Of a stretch of 64,000 nucleotides of DNA, positions 35,062-44,887 are shown one piece after another (position 1 is the stretch's first letter; every line of letters starts with the position of its first letter). The notes beneath the pieces are model-generated. The model was not told the origin of the DNA. It searched no databases and saw nothing but the letters and a program-made list of their open reading frames with translations. This DNA is from Bradyrhizobium sp. CB1717 (lineage in GTDB: Bacteria; Pseudomonadota; Alphaproteobacteria; Rhizobiales; Xanthobacteraceae). The stretch covers positions 4,526,001 through 4,590,000 of the forward strand of contig NZ_CP121666.1 of the NCBI RefSeq assembly GCF_029714325.1, read 5' to 3'. Both the position numbers and the translations under genes were made by a program.

Positions 35062-36201
35062 ATGACGAAGCCTACCGCCAGCCCCGCCAGCTGTCGCCAA
35101 ATTCGAACATCCATGCTCGCCATTCCACTGCTGTCCTTTGCGCTCTGGTCCGGCGGCATCGGCGCATCCGCGCAGGCGGCAGAGCCGGGCAAGGACGCTG
35201 CGGCCGGCAGCCTGCCGCGCATTCTCGTGCTTGCGACGGGCGGCACCATTGCAGGCCAGGCCGACCCGCGTGCGACCGGCGCCTACAAGTCCGGCCAGAT
35301 CACCGGCGAGCAGCTGATGGCGTCGGTGCCGGGCCTCGACAAGCTGGCGAAGCTGAACGCCGAGCAGATTTCGTCGATCGGGTCCCAGGACATGAACGAC
35401 AAGGTCTGGTTCGCGCTGGCCCGCCGCATCCAGGATGCCTTCGACAAGAACGAAGCCGACGGCGTCATCATCACCCATGGCACGGATACGCTGGAGGAGA
35501 CCGCGTTCTTTCTCGACAACGTGGTGCGCGGCGACAAGCCGGTGGTGATCGTCGGCTCGATGCGGCCGGCCTCTGCGGTCAGCGCCGACGGCCCCGGCAA
35601 TCTCTACGAGGCGGTGCAGGTCGCCGCCGATCCGCGCTCGCGCGGCCGCGGCGTCATGGCCGTGCTGAACGACAAGATTCAGGGTGCGCGCTCGGTGACG
35701 AAGACCAACACGACGAGCATCGAGACCTTCAGCTCCCCCAATGATGGGCCGGTCGGCTATGTCGACACCGCCGGCGGCATCCGTTTCATGACCCAGGCCG
35801 CCGGCTTCAAGCGAGCGACCTATCAGCTCCCGGCAGGCGAGCAATTGCCGCGCGTCGAGATCGTCTACTCGCACGCCAATATGGACGCCGTTCCGATCGA
35901 GGATGCCATCTCGCACGGCGCCAAGGGCATCGTGCTGGCCGGCGTCGGCGACGGCAATACGTCGAAGTCCGCCCTCGATGCGCTCGAAGCGGCCGCTAAG
36001 AAGGGCATCATCGTCGTCCGTTCGACCCGCGTGCGCTCCGGCTTCGTCACGAGGAACGTCGAGGTCGACGACGACAAGAACGGGTTCGTCGTGTCCGAGG
36101 ATCTCAATCCGCAGAAGGCGCGTGTCCTCACCCAATTGCTGATCGCGGGCGGCGTGACAGGGCCGGCCGAGCTGCAGCGGGCGTTCGCGGCGACGTGGTA
36201 G
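35062..36201 (+). CDS. ansB: Type II L-asparaginase (periplasmic)
   Basis: 379 aa. The N-terminus is a long signal peptide (SMLAIPLLSFALWSGGIGAS ending AQA). The two catalytic threonine motifs are present: ILVLATGGTIAGQ and IITHGTDTLEETAFFL, followed by GSMRPASAVSADGPGNL. Type II enzymes hydrolyse Asn (and some Gln) to Asp and ammonia in the periplasm. This supplies ammonium, and glnB-glnA lie next door on the other strand. GGGAGGA stands ahead of ATG 35062. Confidence 0.93.
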   Translation: MTKPTASPASCRQIRTSMLAIPLLSFALWSGGIGASAQAAEPGKDAAAGSLPRILVLATGGTIAGQADPRATGAYKSGQITGEQLMASVPGLDKLAKLNAEQISSIGSQDMNDKVWFALARRIQDAFDKNEADGVIITHGTDTLEETAFFLDNVVRGDKPVVIVGSMRPASAVSADGPGNLYEAVQVAADPRSRGRGVMAVLNDKIQGARSVTKTNTTSIETFSSPNDGPVGYVDTAGGIRFMTQAAGFKRATYQLPAGEQLPRVEIVYSHANMDAVPIEDAISHGAKGIVLAGVGDGNTSKSALDALEAAAKKGIIVVRSTRVRSGFVTRNVEVDDDKNGFVVSEDLNPQKARVLTQLLIAGGVTGPAELQRAFAATW

Positions 36202-36218
36202 CGGCCAGCTCGCATCTT

Positions 36219-36361
36219 GTAGGGTGGGTTAGCCATACGGATTGTGCGAAGCGCAATCCGTATGGCGTAACCCACCTCTTCTGCTTGCTCGGATAGAGAC
36301 AGTGGTGGGTTACGCATTGCAAATGCGCTTCGCACATCTGCAATGCTAACCCACCCTACGG
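36219..36361. repeat. Dispersed palindromic repeat (GTAGGGTGGGTTAGC type)
   Basis: GTAGGGTGGGTTAGC (36219-36233) and GCTAACCCACCCTAC (36345-36359) are perfect inverted arms. Inside are a strong hairpin (GCCATACGGATTG with CAATCCGTATGGC) and another dyad (GCATTGCA with TGCAATGC). Located between the convergent asparaginase and glutamine synthetase genes. Confidence 0.8.
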
Positions 36362-36380
36362 ACTTGCGACGTCCCAAACG

Positions 36381-36408
36381 AAAAGGCGCCCCTCGCGGAG
36401 CGCCTTTT
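36381..36408. terminator. Bidirectional terminator at the end of glnA
   Basis: AAAAGGCGC (36381-36389) pairs with GCGCCTTTT (36400-36408). Because the stem ends in A/T runs it works in both directions, for glnA on the minus strand and for anything passing from the asparaginase side. Confidence 0.8.
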
Positions 36409-36433
36409 GCTTGTCGCAGAGAGTTTGGGCCGC

Positions 36434-37843
36434 TTAGCCCGAATAGTACATGTCGAACTCGATCGGGTGAGGGGTCATTTCGAAGCGCTCGACTTCGGTC
36501 ATCTTCAGCTCGATATAGGCGTCGATGAAATCGTCGTCGAACACGCCGCCGTTCTTGAGGAAGCCGCGGTCCTTGTCGAGGTTTTCCAGCGCCTCGCGGA
36601 GCGAGCCGCACACCGTCGGAATCTGCTTCAGCTCTTCCTTCGGCAGGTCGTAGAGGTCCTTGTCCATCGCCGGACCCGGATCGATCTTGTTCTTGATGCC
36701 GTCGAGGCCGGCCATCAGCATCGCGGCGAAGCCGAGATAGGGATTGGCAAGCGGATCGGGGAAGCGCACCTCGACACGCTTGGCCTTGGGCGAAGCGGTG
36801 TAGGGGATACGGCAGGAGGCCGAGCGGTTGCGCGCGGAGTAGGCAAGCAGCACCGGGGCCTCATAGCCCGGGACCAGACGCTTGTAGGAGTTGGTCGACG
36901 GGTTGGTGAAGGCGTTGATGGCCTTGGCGTGCTTGATGATGCCGCCGATGTAGTGGAGGCAGGTCTCCGACAGGTCGGCATACTTGTTGCCGGCGAACAC
37001 CGGCTTGCCGTCCTTCCAGATCGACTGGTGCACGTGCATGCCCGAACCGTTGTCGCCGTAGACCGGCTTCGGCATGAAGGTGGCGGTCTTGCCGTAGATA
37101 TGCGCGACCTGATGGATGCAGTATTTGTAGATCTGCAGGTGGTCGGCCATCAGCGTCAGCGTGTCGAACTTCATGCCGAGCTCGTGCTGGGCGGAAGCGA
37201 CCTCGTGGTGATGCTTCTCGACCTTGACGCCCATCTTGGCCATGGCACCCAGCATCTCGGAGCGCATGTCCTGCACCGAGTCCTGCGGCGGGACGGGGAA
37301 GTAGCCGGCCTTGGTGCGGATGCGGTGGCCGAGGTTGCCGCCTTCATATTCCGTGTCGGTGTTGGTCGGCAGTTCCGAGGAGTCGAGGCGGAAACCGGTG
37401 TTGTAGGGGGAGGAGGAGAAGCGCACGTCGTCGAACACGAAGAACTCGGCTTCGGGACCGACGAACACGCTGTCGCCCACGCCCATCGACTTCACCATGG
37501 CTTCCGCCTTCTTGGCGATGCCGCGGGGGTCGCGGTTGTAGGGCTCGCCGGTGGTCGGCTCGAGCACGTCGCAGGTGATGACCATCGTGGTCTCGGCGAA
37601 GAACGGATCGATCGTCGCGGTCACCGGATCGGGCATCAGGCACATGTCGGACTCGTTGATCGCCTTCCAGCCGGCGATCGAGGAGCCGTCGAACATCGTC
37701 CCTTCGGCGAAAATGTCCTCATCGATCATGCTGACGTCGAACGTGACGTGCTGCCACTTGCCGCGCGGATCGGTGAAGCGCAGGTCGACGTATTTGACGT
37801 CGTTGTCCTTGATCGATTTCAGGACGTCTTTGGCGGTCTTCAT
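36434..37843 (-). CDS. glnA: Glutamine synthetase, type I
   Basis: 469 aa, dodecameric GSI-beta; makes glutamine from glutamate, ammonium and ATP. Seen are [13 protein letters not shown], the metal/ATP region [44 protein letters not shown], the Asn-Arg segment [14 protein letters not shown] and the adenylylation site Tyr398 in [11 protein letters not shown], so GlnE can switch it off. AAAGGGG precedes ATG 37843. It follows glnB by 152 nt on the same strand, the usual rhizobial order glnB-glnA. Confidence 0.98.
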   Translation of the reverse strand: MKTAKDVLKSIKDNDVKYVDLRFTDPRGKWQHVTFDVSMIDEDIFAEGTMFDGSSIAGWKAINESDMCLMPDPVTATIDPFFAETTMVITCDVLEPTTGEPYNRDPRGIAKKAEAMVKSMGVGDSVFVGPEAEFFVFDDVRFSSSPYNTGFRLDSSELPTNTDTEYEGGNLGHRIRTKAGYFPVPPQDSVQDMRSEMLGAMAKMGVKVEKHHHEVASAQHELGMKFDTLTLMADHLQIYKYCIHQVAHIYGKTATFMPKPVYGDNGSGMHVHQSIWKDGKPVFAGNKYADLSETCLHYIGGIIKHAKAINAFTNPSTNSYKRLVPGYEAPVLLAYSARNRSASCRIPYTASPKAKRVEVRFPDPLANPYLGFAAMLMAGLDGIKNKIDPGPAMDKDLYDLPKEELKQIPTVCGSLREALENLDKDRGFLKNGGVFDDDFIDAYIELKMTEVERFEMTPHPIEFDMYYSG

Positions 37844-37995
37844 GCATACCCCTTTTGGCTCTGCGGGTCGGTTTCCAGGTGAGCAAGATTGTTCTCGCTT
37901 TTGGCGAGTTCGCGCGCGACCGCACAAACGAAATCAGGCCGCCGAAGCAGCCTTTTTCTTGTCAGAGTGTCGCAAAATGCGGGATAGCACCCGGC

Positions 37996-38716
<721 letters not shown>

Positions 38717-40216
38717 ATGGAAGTTCTGACCAACGCCGAAATGCAGCGCGCCGACCAGCTCGCGATCGCGGCCGGGACGCCCGGCTTCAAGCTGATGCTG
38801 AGCGCGGGCCAGGCGGTCGCGGAGGCCGCCAACGCGCTGGTAGAGGAGGGGCCGATCCTGATCGTGGCCGGTCCCGGCAACAATGGCGGTGACGGTTTTG
38901 TCGCAGCCGCCGAGCTCGCCGCGCAAGGCCGCGAGGTCTCGGTGATCCTGATGTGCGAGCGCGACCAGCTCCAGGGGGATGCGGCCTCGGCCGCGCGCGG
39001 CTGGAAGCATCCGGTGCTCCCGTTCAATCCGCAGGCGATCGGAAGACCTGCGCTGATCATCGATGCGCTGTTCGGCGCGGGCCTCAGCCGCCCCGTCGAG
39101 GGCGAAGCGTTGGAGATGATCGAGGCGATCAACGCCAACGGCGCGCCAGTGCTCGCCGTCGACCTGCCGAGCGGTATCAACGGCACCAGCGCGGCGGTGC
39201 TGGGCGTGGCGGTCAATGCCACCGAGACCGTCACCTTCTTCCGTAAGAAGCCGGCGCACCTGCTGCTGCCGGGACGAATGCATTGTGGCCGGGTGCGGGT
39301 TGCCGATATCGGTATCGACGCACAGGTTCTGGACGCGATCGGGCCGCAGATTTTCGAGAACGATCCGGATTTCTGGGGCGCGGCGTTTCCGGTGCCGCGC
39401 ATCGACGCCCACAAATATGCGCGAGGCCACGTGCTCGCGGTCTCCGGCGACGCAGCCGCGACCGGCGCGGCGCGGCTCGCCGCGCGCGGGGCGCTACGCG
39501 CCGGCGCAGGCCTGGTGACTTTGGCCACTCCGCGCGATGCGCTCGCGATCAATGCGGCCGCGCTCACCGCGGTGATGGTGCGCCCCGTCGATACCGTGGT
39601 CGAGTTCGGCGAGCTGCTCGGCGACAAGCGCTACAACACCTGCATCATCGGTCCCGGCGCCGGGGTAGGCGAGCGCACCTGCGACATGGTGCACACCGCG
39701 CTCACCGCGCAGCGCCATCTGGTGCTGGACGCGGACGCGCTGACGAGCTTTGCGGCAAACCCCGAGCGCCTGTTCGAATCGATCAAGTCCTCGCACGACA
39801 GTGCGGTGGTGCTGACGCCGCACGAGGGCGAGTTTCCGCGCCTGTTCTCCGATCTCAGCAACAAGCATCCGGGCCGCTCCAAGCTCGAGCGCGTCCGCGC
39901 CGCCGCCGAGCGCTCCGGCGCGGTGGTGCTGCTGAAGGGGCCGGATACCACCATCGCCGCGCCCGATGGCCGCGCCACCATCGCCGCCAACGCGCCGCCA
40001 TGGCTGGCCACTGCCGGCGCCGGCGACGTGCTCTCCGGCATCATCGCCGGGCTCCTTGCGCAGGGCGTGCCGGCCTTCGAAGCCGCCAGCATCGGCGTCT
40101 GGATGCATGGCGAGGCGGCAAGCGAGGCGGGGCCGGGTCTGATCGCGGAGGACCTGACCGAGACGCTGCCGGCCGTGCACCGGCGGATCTATGATGCGTT
40201 GGGAGTGGAGTACTGA
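38717..40216 (+). CDS. nnr: Bifunctional NAD(P)H-hydrate epimerase / ADP-dependent NAD(P)H-hydrate dehydratase
   Basis: 499 aa. Residues 1-215 are the YjeF_N epimerase (MQRADQLAIAAGTPGFKLML, VAGPGNNGGDGFVAAAELA, DALFGAGLSRPV, AVDLPSGING). Residues 225-490 are the ribokinase-like dehydratase (AAATGAARLAARGALRAGAG, CIIGPGAGVGERT, VVLTPHEGEFPRL, PPWLATAGAGDVLSGIIAGL). It repairs damaged hydrated NAD(P)H. ATG at 38717 (MEVLTNAEM) with AGGGAAG fits the family; an upstream ATG frame does not. Fusion of the two activities is usual in bacteria. Confidence 0.95.
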   Translation: MEVLTNAEMQRADQLAIAAGTPGFKLMLSAGQAVAEAANALVEEGPILIVAGPGNNGGDGFVAAAELAAQGREVSVILMCERDQLQGDAASAARGWKHPVLPFNPQAIGRPALIIDALFGAGLSRPVEGEALEMIEAINANGAPVLAVDLPSGINGTSAAVLGVAVNATETVTFFRKKPAHLLLPGRMHCGRVRVADIGIDAQVLDAIGPQIFENDPDFWGAAFPVPRIDAHKYARGHVLAVSGDAAATGAARLAARGALRAGAGLVTLATPRDALAINAAALTAVMVRPVDTVVEFGELLGDKRYNTCIIGPGAGVGERTCDMVHTALTAQRHLVLDADALTSFAANPERLFESIKSSHDSAVVLTPHEGEFPRLFSDLSNKHPGRSKLERVRAAAERSGAVVLLKGPDTTIAAPDGRATIAANAPPWLATAGAGDVLSGIIAGLLAQGVPAFEAASIGVWMHGEAASEAGPGLIAEDLTETLPAVHRRIYDALGVEY

Positions 40217-40233
40217 GCCGCTCGCTATAGCGA

Positions 40234-40306
40234 GTAGGATGGGTAGAGCGCAGCGAAACCCATCATCTCAGTAAGGATGGGTTTCGCTTCGCTCTACCCA
40301 TCCTAC
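40234..40306. repeat. Dispersed palindromic repeat (GTAGGATGGGTAGAGCG type)
   Basis: GTAGGATGGGTAGAGCG (40234-40250) and CGCTCTACCCATCCTAC (40290-40306) form a perfect 17-bp inverted repeat, with inner GCGAAACCCATC / GATGGGTTTCGC. It fills the gap between two convergent genes and probably serves as their terminator. Confidence 0.8.
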
Positions 40307-40311
40307 AAATC

Positions 40312-41637
40312 TCAGTCCACCCCGTACCACCGCACCAGCCGCGGCGCGGCCCAGTCGGTTGCGACGGATTCGATCAGCCAGCGGCCGGGCGAGGTCGCGG
40401 CGAACGCGATGCGCTGGGTCTGGCCGGGCTCGATCGCGAGCGTGTCGAGCCAGTAGGGCTTCCAGCCGTCGTCGAGCTTGTCGAGCAGGCGGAAGTGGTG
40501 GCCGTGCAGATGGAAGACCGTGGTGAGGGGGGCGAGGTTCTTGAGGGCCAGCACGACGGTGCGGCCGGTCTTGGTGCGGAACGTCGGGGCGGAGGCGGTG
40601 GAGAAATTTGCCGGCCGCGTCCAGCCGGCCTCGGATGCGCCGAGCGCGACATCGAACCGCAGGGCGGCCCTCAGGTCGAGCTTCTCCGGCAGATCGTTCG
40701 AGGGGAGCGGCTGAGCCGGTGGGAGCGGCGCGCGCTCCAGCTTACCGGAGACCTTGAGGCTTCCGACCTGGCGCGCCTCCTTGCCGTCATGGAGCAGGAA
40801 TGGGGCCGATGCGGCCGCATCCACAAAGGCGTCGGCCCGTGTGCCGGGGGCCAGCACCAAGGCCCCGTTGCGGGCCGGGAACGGCTCGGCCGGCTGCCCG
40901 TCCAGGGCCATGATCTGGACCTCGTGGTTCTCCAATTTGATCGCCAGAACAGAACGTTGCGAGCCGTTGATAAAGCGCAGCCGCAGCCGCTCGCCGGCTG
41001 AAGCTGAGAGTTCGAATGAAGTCTTGCCGTTGATGGTATAGAGCGCCGTCGTGTCCTTCGGGTCCTGGCCCGGGGGCAGCGCGGTCGCATCCGGCCGCAG
41101 GCGCCATTCCTCGATCAGAACAACCACGTCACGGTCGACGGCGACCCGGCCGGTCTCGGTCGCGATGATCGGAAGCGGGCGCGCGGGCTGCTTCAGGCCG
41201 TCCTCGAAGAGACGGAAGTCGGCCAGCAGGGTCCCGGCGCTTGGTACTGAAATAATTGAAGTTTCGGTCGCATCCGGCGCCGTCGGCGCGCGCCCCCGGA
41301 GCGGGTCGGCCGCGGTAGGACCGTTGAGACCGTGCCAGACTGGTGCAAGTGGCACAGGCAGGTCGTTGCGGAAGACCACCTCGCAGCGGTCGAGACGCTT
41401 GAGACGGACGTCCCCAAGGTGGCTTACGGCGGCCAGCTCCCAGATCGGTGTAGCCGGCTGACCCGGACCGAGAGCCAGGGTTGCCGCCCGCGCCTGGAGG
41501 GCGAGCTGGGCGGTCACGAGCGGCCCCGCGCCGCCCGCCATCAGCCCGGCCGCCGAGGCGCCAAGGGAGGCGCCAAGGGAGGCACCAAGTCCGGCCAAAA
41601 CCTCACGCCTCGTCGGGTCGAAGATCCGCGTTTTCAT
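40312..41637 (-). CDS. Tat-exported multicopper-oxidase-fold protein lacking most copper ligands
   Basis: 441 aa. A twin-arginine signal (TRREVLAGLGAS) begins it. The cupredoxin domains are recognisable (PVPLAPVWHGLNGP; GERLRLRFINGS; FHLHGHHFRLLDKLDDGW), but three of four copper motifs are broken: the first has one His, the second (normally YHxH) reads TLLADFRLFEDG, and the last (normally HCHxxxH) reads RWLIESVATDWA with no Cys. Only HLHGHHF is intact. It may resemble FtsP/SufI, a copper-free Tat-exported relative that supports cell division. ATG at 41637 is chosen. A 12-nt unit repeats in the signal-peptide coding region. Confidence 0.85.
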   Translation of the reverse strand: MKTRIFDPTRREVLAGLGASLGASLGASAAGLMAGGAGPLVTAQLALQARAATLALGPGQPATPIWELAAVSHLGDVRLKRLDRCEVVFRNDLPVPLAPVWHGLNGPTAADPLRGRAPTAPDATETSIISVPSAGTLLADFRLFEDGLKQPARPLPIIATETGRVAVDRDVVVLIEEWRLRPDATALPPGQDPKDTTALYTINGKTSFELSASAGERLRLRFINGSQRSVLAIKLENHEVQIMALDGQPAEPFPARNGALVLAPGTRADAFVDAAASAPFLLHDGKEARQVGSLKVSGKLERAPLPPAQPLPSNDLPEKLDLRAALRFDVALGASEAGWTRPANFSTASAPTFRTKTGRTVVLALKNLAPLTTVFHLHGHHFRLLDKLDDGWKPYWLDTLAIEPGQTQRIAFAATSPGRWLIESVATDWAAPRLVRWYGVD

Positions 41638-41717
41638 GGCTCGATGCGGACCACGCCGCGCTGGATAAGTCCAGCCGCCGCGCCTATTTGAGGAGGGCGT
41701 AGACGCGGCCATTTTTT

Positions 41718-41748
41718 TGCTGCGAACCGGCGGGCACATGCTATAAGC
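41718..41748 (+). promoter_or_regulatory. Possible promoter of tRNA-Leu
   Basis: TTGCTG (41718-41723) and TATAAG (41743-41748) are 19 bp apart, 42 nt before the tRNA. The -10 is good; the spacing is long. Confidence 0.3.
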
Positions 41749-41790
41749 CCGGCCGCCCGCGGCATCGCGGCCGGTCTTGATGCAAATTAC

Positions 41791-41875
41791 GCGGGCGTGG
41801 CGGAACTGGTAGACGCGCTGGATTTAGGTTCCAGTGACGAAAGTTGTGGGGGTTCGAGTCCCTCCGCCCGCACCA
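41791..41875 (+). tRNA. tRNA-Leu (anticodon UAG)
   Basis: 85 nt including an encoded CCA. The acceptor stem GCGGGCG pairs with CGCCCGC. The anticodon stem CTGGA/TCCAG holds the loop TTTAGGT with anticodon TAG. There is a long variable arm as in leucine tRNAs, and the T arm contains GGTTCGAGTCC. Confidence 0.97.
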
Positions 41876-42049
41876 AGCGCTTTCAGCGTTTGCACGGATT
41901 ACGAGGGCCTGCTTTTGCGCGGATGTTTGTCCGCCTGAAGCCGGTCCGATGAGCCACCGGCGTTGAGGCGTTCGCCTCGCGCCGGATCGATTAATGACAG
42001 CGTCCCGACGCATGCGCGCCGGGACCGAACGAGAAGAAGATTGGACGCC

Positions 42050-43411
42050 ATGCAGGTCACAGAAACCCTCTCGGAAGGTTTGAAGCACGAGTTCAAGATC
42101 AGCGTTCCCGCGTCTGATCTCGACGCCAAGGCCGGCGCCAAGCTCGTCGACCTCAAGGACAAGGTCCGCATCAACGGCTTCCGTCCCGGCAAGGTGCCGG
42201 TCACGCACCTCAAGAAGGTCTATGGCCGCTCGGTGATGGCCGAGACCATCGACCAGACCATCCGCGACACCAACACGCAGCTGTTCTCCGAGCGCGGCTT
42301 CCGCCTCGCGACCGAGCCGAAGATCACCATGCCGACCGAGCAGGCCGAGGTCGAGGAGCTGCTGAGCGGCAAGACCGATCTGACCTACACGGTCGCGATC
42401 GAGGTGGTGCCGTCGATCGCGCTCGCCGACTTCAAGACCTTCCAGGTCGAGAAGCCCGTTGCTGAAGTGACCGATTCCGACGTCGACGAGGCGATCAAGC
42501 GCATCGCGGACAGCAACCGTGGTTATGCCGCCAAGGGCGAGGGCGAGAAGGCCGCCTCCGGCGATCGCGTCACCATCAACTTCAAGGGCACCATCAACGG
42601 CGAAGCCTTCGAGGGCGGTGCCGGTGAGGGCATCCAGGTCGTGATCGGCTCCAACACCTTCATCCCGGGCTTCGAGGAGCAGCTCATCGGCATCGGCGCC
42701 AACGAGACGCGCACGCTGAAGGTCTCGTTCCCGAAGAACTACATGAGCGAGAAGCTCGCCGGCCAGCCGGCCGAGTTCGAGACCACCGCGACGACGATCG
42801 AGGCGCCGCAGGACATTGCGATCGACGACGAGTTCGCCAAGACGCTCGGCCTGGAATCGCTGGACAAGCTGAAGGAAGCCGCGCGCGAGCGTCTGGTTGC
42901 CGAGTTCGCGACCGCGACGCGCCAGCGCGTCAAGCGCGCGCTGCTCGATCGTCTCGACGAAGCGCATCGCTTCGAGGCGCCGCCCTCGCTCGTCGACGAG
43001 GAGTTCAATCTGATGTGGAACTCGGTCAAGGCCGAGATGGACTCCGCCGGCAAGACCTTTGCCGACGAGGACACCACTGAGGACAAGGCGAAGGAAGAGT
43101 ACCGCAAGATCGCCGACCGCCGCGTGCGGCTCGGCCTCGTGCTCTCCGAGATCGGCGAGAAGAACAAGATCACCGTGACCGATGACGAGGTCGGCCGCGC
43201 CGTGATCGAGCGCGCCCGGCAGATGCCCGGCCGCGAGAAGGAGGTCTGGGACTACTATCGCAGCAACGCCCAGGCACTGGCCCAGCTTCGTGCACCGATC
43301 TACGAGGACAAGGTCGTCGACTTCATTCTCGAACTTGCCAACGTGACCGAGAAGAAGGTCTCGCGCGAGGATCTCTACAAGGACGACGAGGCGGAAAAGA
43401 CCGCAGCCTGA
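42050..43411 (+). CDS. tig: Trigger factor
   Basis: 453 aa ribosome-associated chaperone with peptidyl-prolyl isomerase activity. The ribosome-binding signature [16 protein letters not shown] lies near residues 42-57, the FKBP-type domain ([36 protein letters not shown]) follows, and the C-terminal helical substrate cradle completes it. ATG at 42050 ([10 protein letters not shown]) is the family start; an upstream in-frame ATG is not. First of the tig-clpP-clpX-lon run, but each gene has its own intergenic space. Confidence 0.97.
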   Translation: MQVTETLSEGLKHEFKISVPASDLDAKAGAKLVDLKDKVRINGFRPGKVPVTHLKKVYGRSVMAETIDQTIRDTNTQLFSERGFRLATEPKITMPTEQAEVEELLSGKTDLTYTVAIEVVPSIALADFKTFQVEKPVAEVTDSDVDEAIKRIADSNRGYAAKGEGEKAASGDRVTINFKGTINGEAFEGGAGEGIQVVIGSNTFIPGFEEQLIGIGANETRTLKVSFPKNYMSEKLAGQPAEFETTATTIEAPQDIAIDDEFAKTLGLESLDKLKEAARERLVAEFATATRQRVKRALLDRLDEAHRFEAPPSLVDEEFNLMWNSVKAEMDSAGKTFADEDTTEDKAKEEYRKIADRRVRLGLVLSEIGEKNKITVTDDEVGRAVIERARQMPGREKEVWDYYRSNAQALAQLRAPIYEDKVVDFILELANVTEKKVSREDLYKDDEAEKTAA

Positions 43412-43801
43412 AGGCTCCAGAGCGTTTTCGAGCGAAGTGGATACCGGTTCGCGTGAAGAAAACGCGTCAAAATAGAAGCTGGAGCCCATTTCCGATTCCA
43501 TCGGAACGGGGCTCCAGGACAGTCTTCTATTAAGGATGATCAGCGAAGGGGCCCAGCTAGCCAGATGGTCGGCTGGGTCTTTTTGCGAGAATCAGCTTCA
43601 AGTCCCCAGTGGATTAAGCCTTAATTCGCTCCGCACTTGTCTGGCGCGAATTGGGCTATATCTGTCGGTACACCCTGTACCTACGCGTTCTACTTCTACC
43701 AACTTCCTGCATCACGGGACGTCCATCGGCCTTCCGGCACATCCAGCCCAAACTGGCAGCCAAGACTGGCGATGTCCGCCTCTTAAAACCCTAGGTGACT
43801 C
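43412..43801. other. Intergenic region between tig and clpP
   Basis: The first third is a dispersed repeat (43413-43518). The rest, including the clpP promoter, has no feature I can support. AGGTGA at about 43793 is the clpP ribosome site. Confidence 0.5.
43413..43518. repeat. Dispersed repeat (GAGCGTTTTCGAGCGAAGTG type)
   Basis: The core AGCGTTTTCGAGCGAAGTGG and ATACCGGTTCGCGTGAAG, with AAAACGCGTCAAAA, is a repeat I recognise from many Bradyrhizobium and related genomes. GCTCCAG (43414-43420) pairs with CTGGAGC (43479-43485), and a second hairpin runs from GGAGCCC (43481) to GGGCTCC (ending 43516). Confidence 0.85.
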
Positions 43802-44437
43802 ATGCGCGATCCGGTTGAAACCTACATGAACCTCGTGCCCATGGTGGTCGAGCAGACCAACCGTGGCGAGCGCGCCTACGATATTTTCTCGCGCCTCTTG
43901 AAGGAGCGCATCATCTTCGTGACCGGTCCGGTCGAGGACGGCATGTCGACGCTGATCGTCGCGCAGCTGTTGTTCCTCGAGGCGGAAAATCCGAAGAAGG
44001 AAATCTCGATGTACATCAACTCGCCGGGCGGCGTGGTGACGTCGGGCCTTGCGATCTACGACACCATGCAATTCATCCGCCCGCCGGTCTCGACGCTCTG
44101 CACCGGCCAGGCCGCCTCGATGGGCTCGTTGCTGCTCTGCGCCGGCGAGAAGGACATGCGCTTCTCGCTGCCGAACGCACGCATCATGGTGCACCAGCCC
44201 TCCGGCGGCTTCCAGGGCCAGGCCACCGACATCATGCTGCACGCCCAGGAAATCCTGAACCTGAAGAAGCGGCTCAACGAGATCTACGTGAAGCACACCG
44301 GCCAGACCTACAAGACGATCGAGGATGCGTTGGAGCGCGACAAGTTCCTGACCGCCAACGACGCCAAGGAGTTCGGCCTGGTCGACAAGGTCATCGACAA
44401 GCGCGCCGAGGAGCCGGCGCCGGCGAAGGCCCCGTAG
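43802..44437 (+). CDS. clpP: ATP-dependent Clp protease proteolytic subunit
   Basis: 211 aa. The serine protease triad is Ser106 ([12 protein letters not shown]), His131 ([11 protein letters not shown]) and Asp180 (LERDKFL), with the exact 25 and 49 residue spacings of E. coli ClpP. It forms the barrel that degrades proteins fed by ClpX or ClpA. In alphaproteobacteria the ClpXP pair also controls cell-cycle regulators. clpX follows after 450 nt. Confidence 0.98.
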   Translation: MRDPVETYMNLVPMVVEQTNRGERAYDIFSRLLKERIIFVTGPVEDGMSTLIVAQLLFLEAENPKKEISMYINSPGGVVTSGLAIYDTMQFIRPPVSTLCTGQAASMGSLLLCAGEKDMRFSLPNARIMVHQPSGGFQGQATDIMLHAQEILNLKKRLNEIYVKHTGQTYKTIEDALERDKFLTANDAKEFGLVDKVIDKRAEEPAPAKAP

Positions 44438-44887
44438 CACTACTGGACCGTAACGGCGATCCCCGGGATCGCCGGGGTCCCATCAGGGTGGTGTTCACGC
44501 TAGGTGCGCGTGAACGCATTGCAAAACGTCGTTTTGCGCCCTGCGACAGGCAGAAAGTTCCGCTTTCGTGCTTGTTTTTCGTGGTAATCCAGCAACGCCG
44601 GGGTGATTTCGGTCACTTCGTCCGTGCCAGGACCGGAAATCACGGTATTGTCACGGGTAGCGCGCGACCCCCGATTAGCGAATTCTTGATAGTCGGGTGA
44701 CAGCATGGTTGGCTACGATTGATCGGCTATGATCGCGGGAGAATCGAGTGACCGTGATTCGCACGGGATGTAGTAACGCGTAGGTCTTTTTTGGTACGGA
44801 ATTTGCTCTATTTGAACTTCATACCGGCCATCGTGTCGGAATGGAGCGATCGAGCGGAACGGGATCGAACCGCGGACGGAGACATGA
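44438..44887. other. Long intergenic region upstream of clpX
   Basis: 450 nt with no gene that I can support. It contains two inverted repeats. GGCGATCCC / GGGATCGCC (44455-44473) is probably the clpP terminator, but with no T-run. GTTCACGC / GCGTGAAC (44493-44515) has a 7-nt loop. A tiny ATG-AAT-GAG-TAA frame at 44884 overlaps the clpX start and is not taken as a gene. The clpX promoter must be here but no clear boxes were found. Confidence 0.5.
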
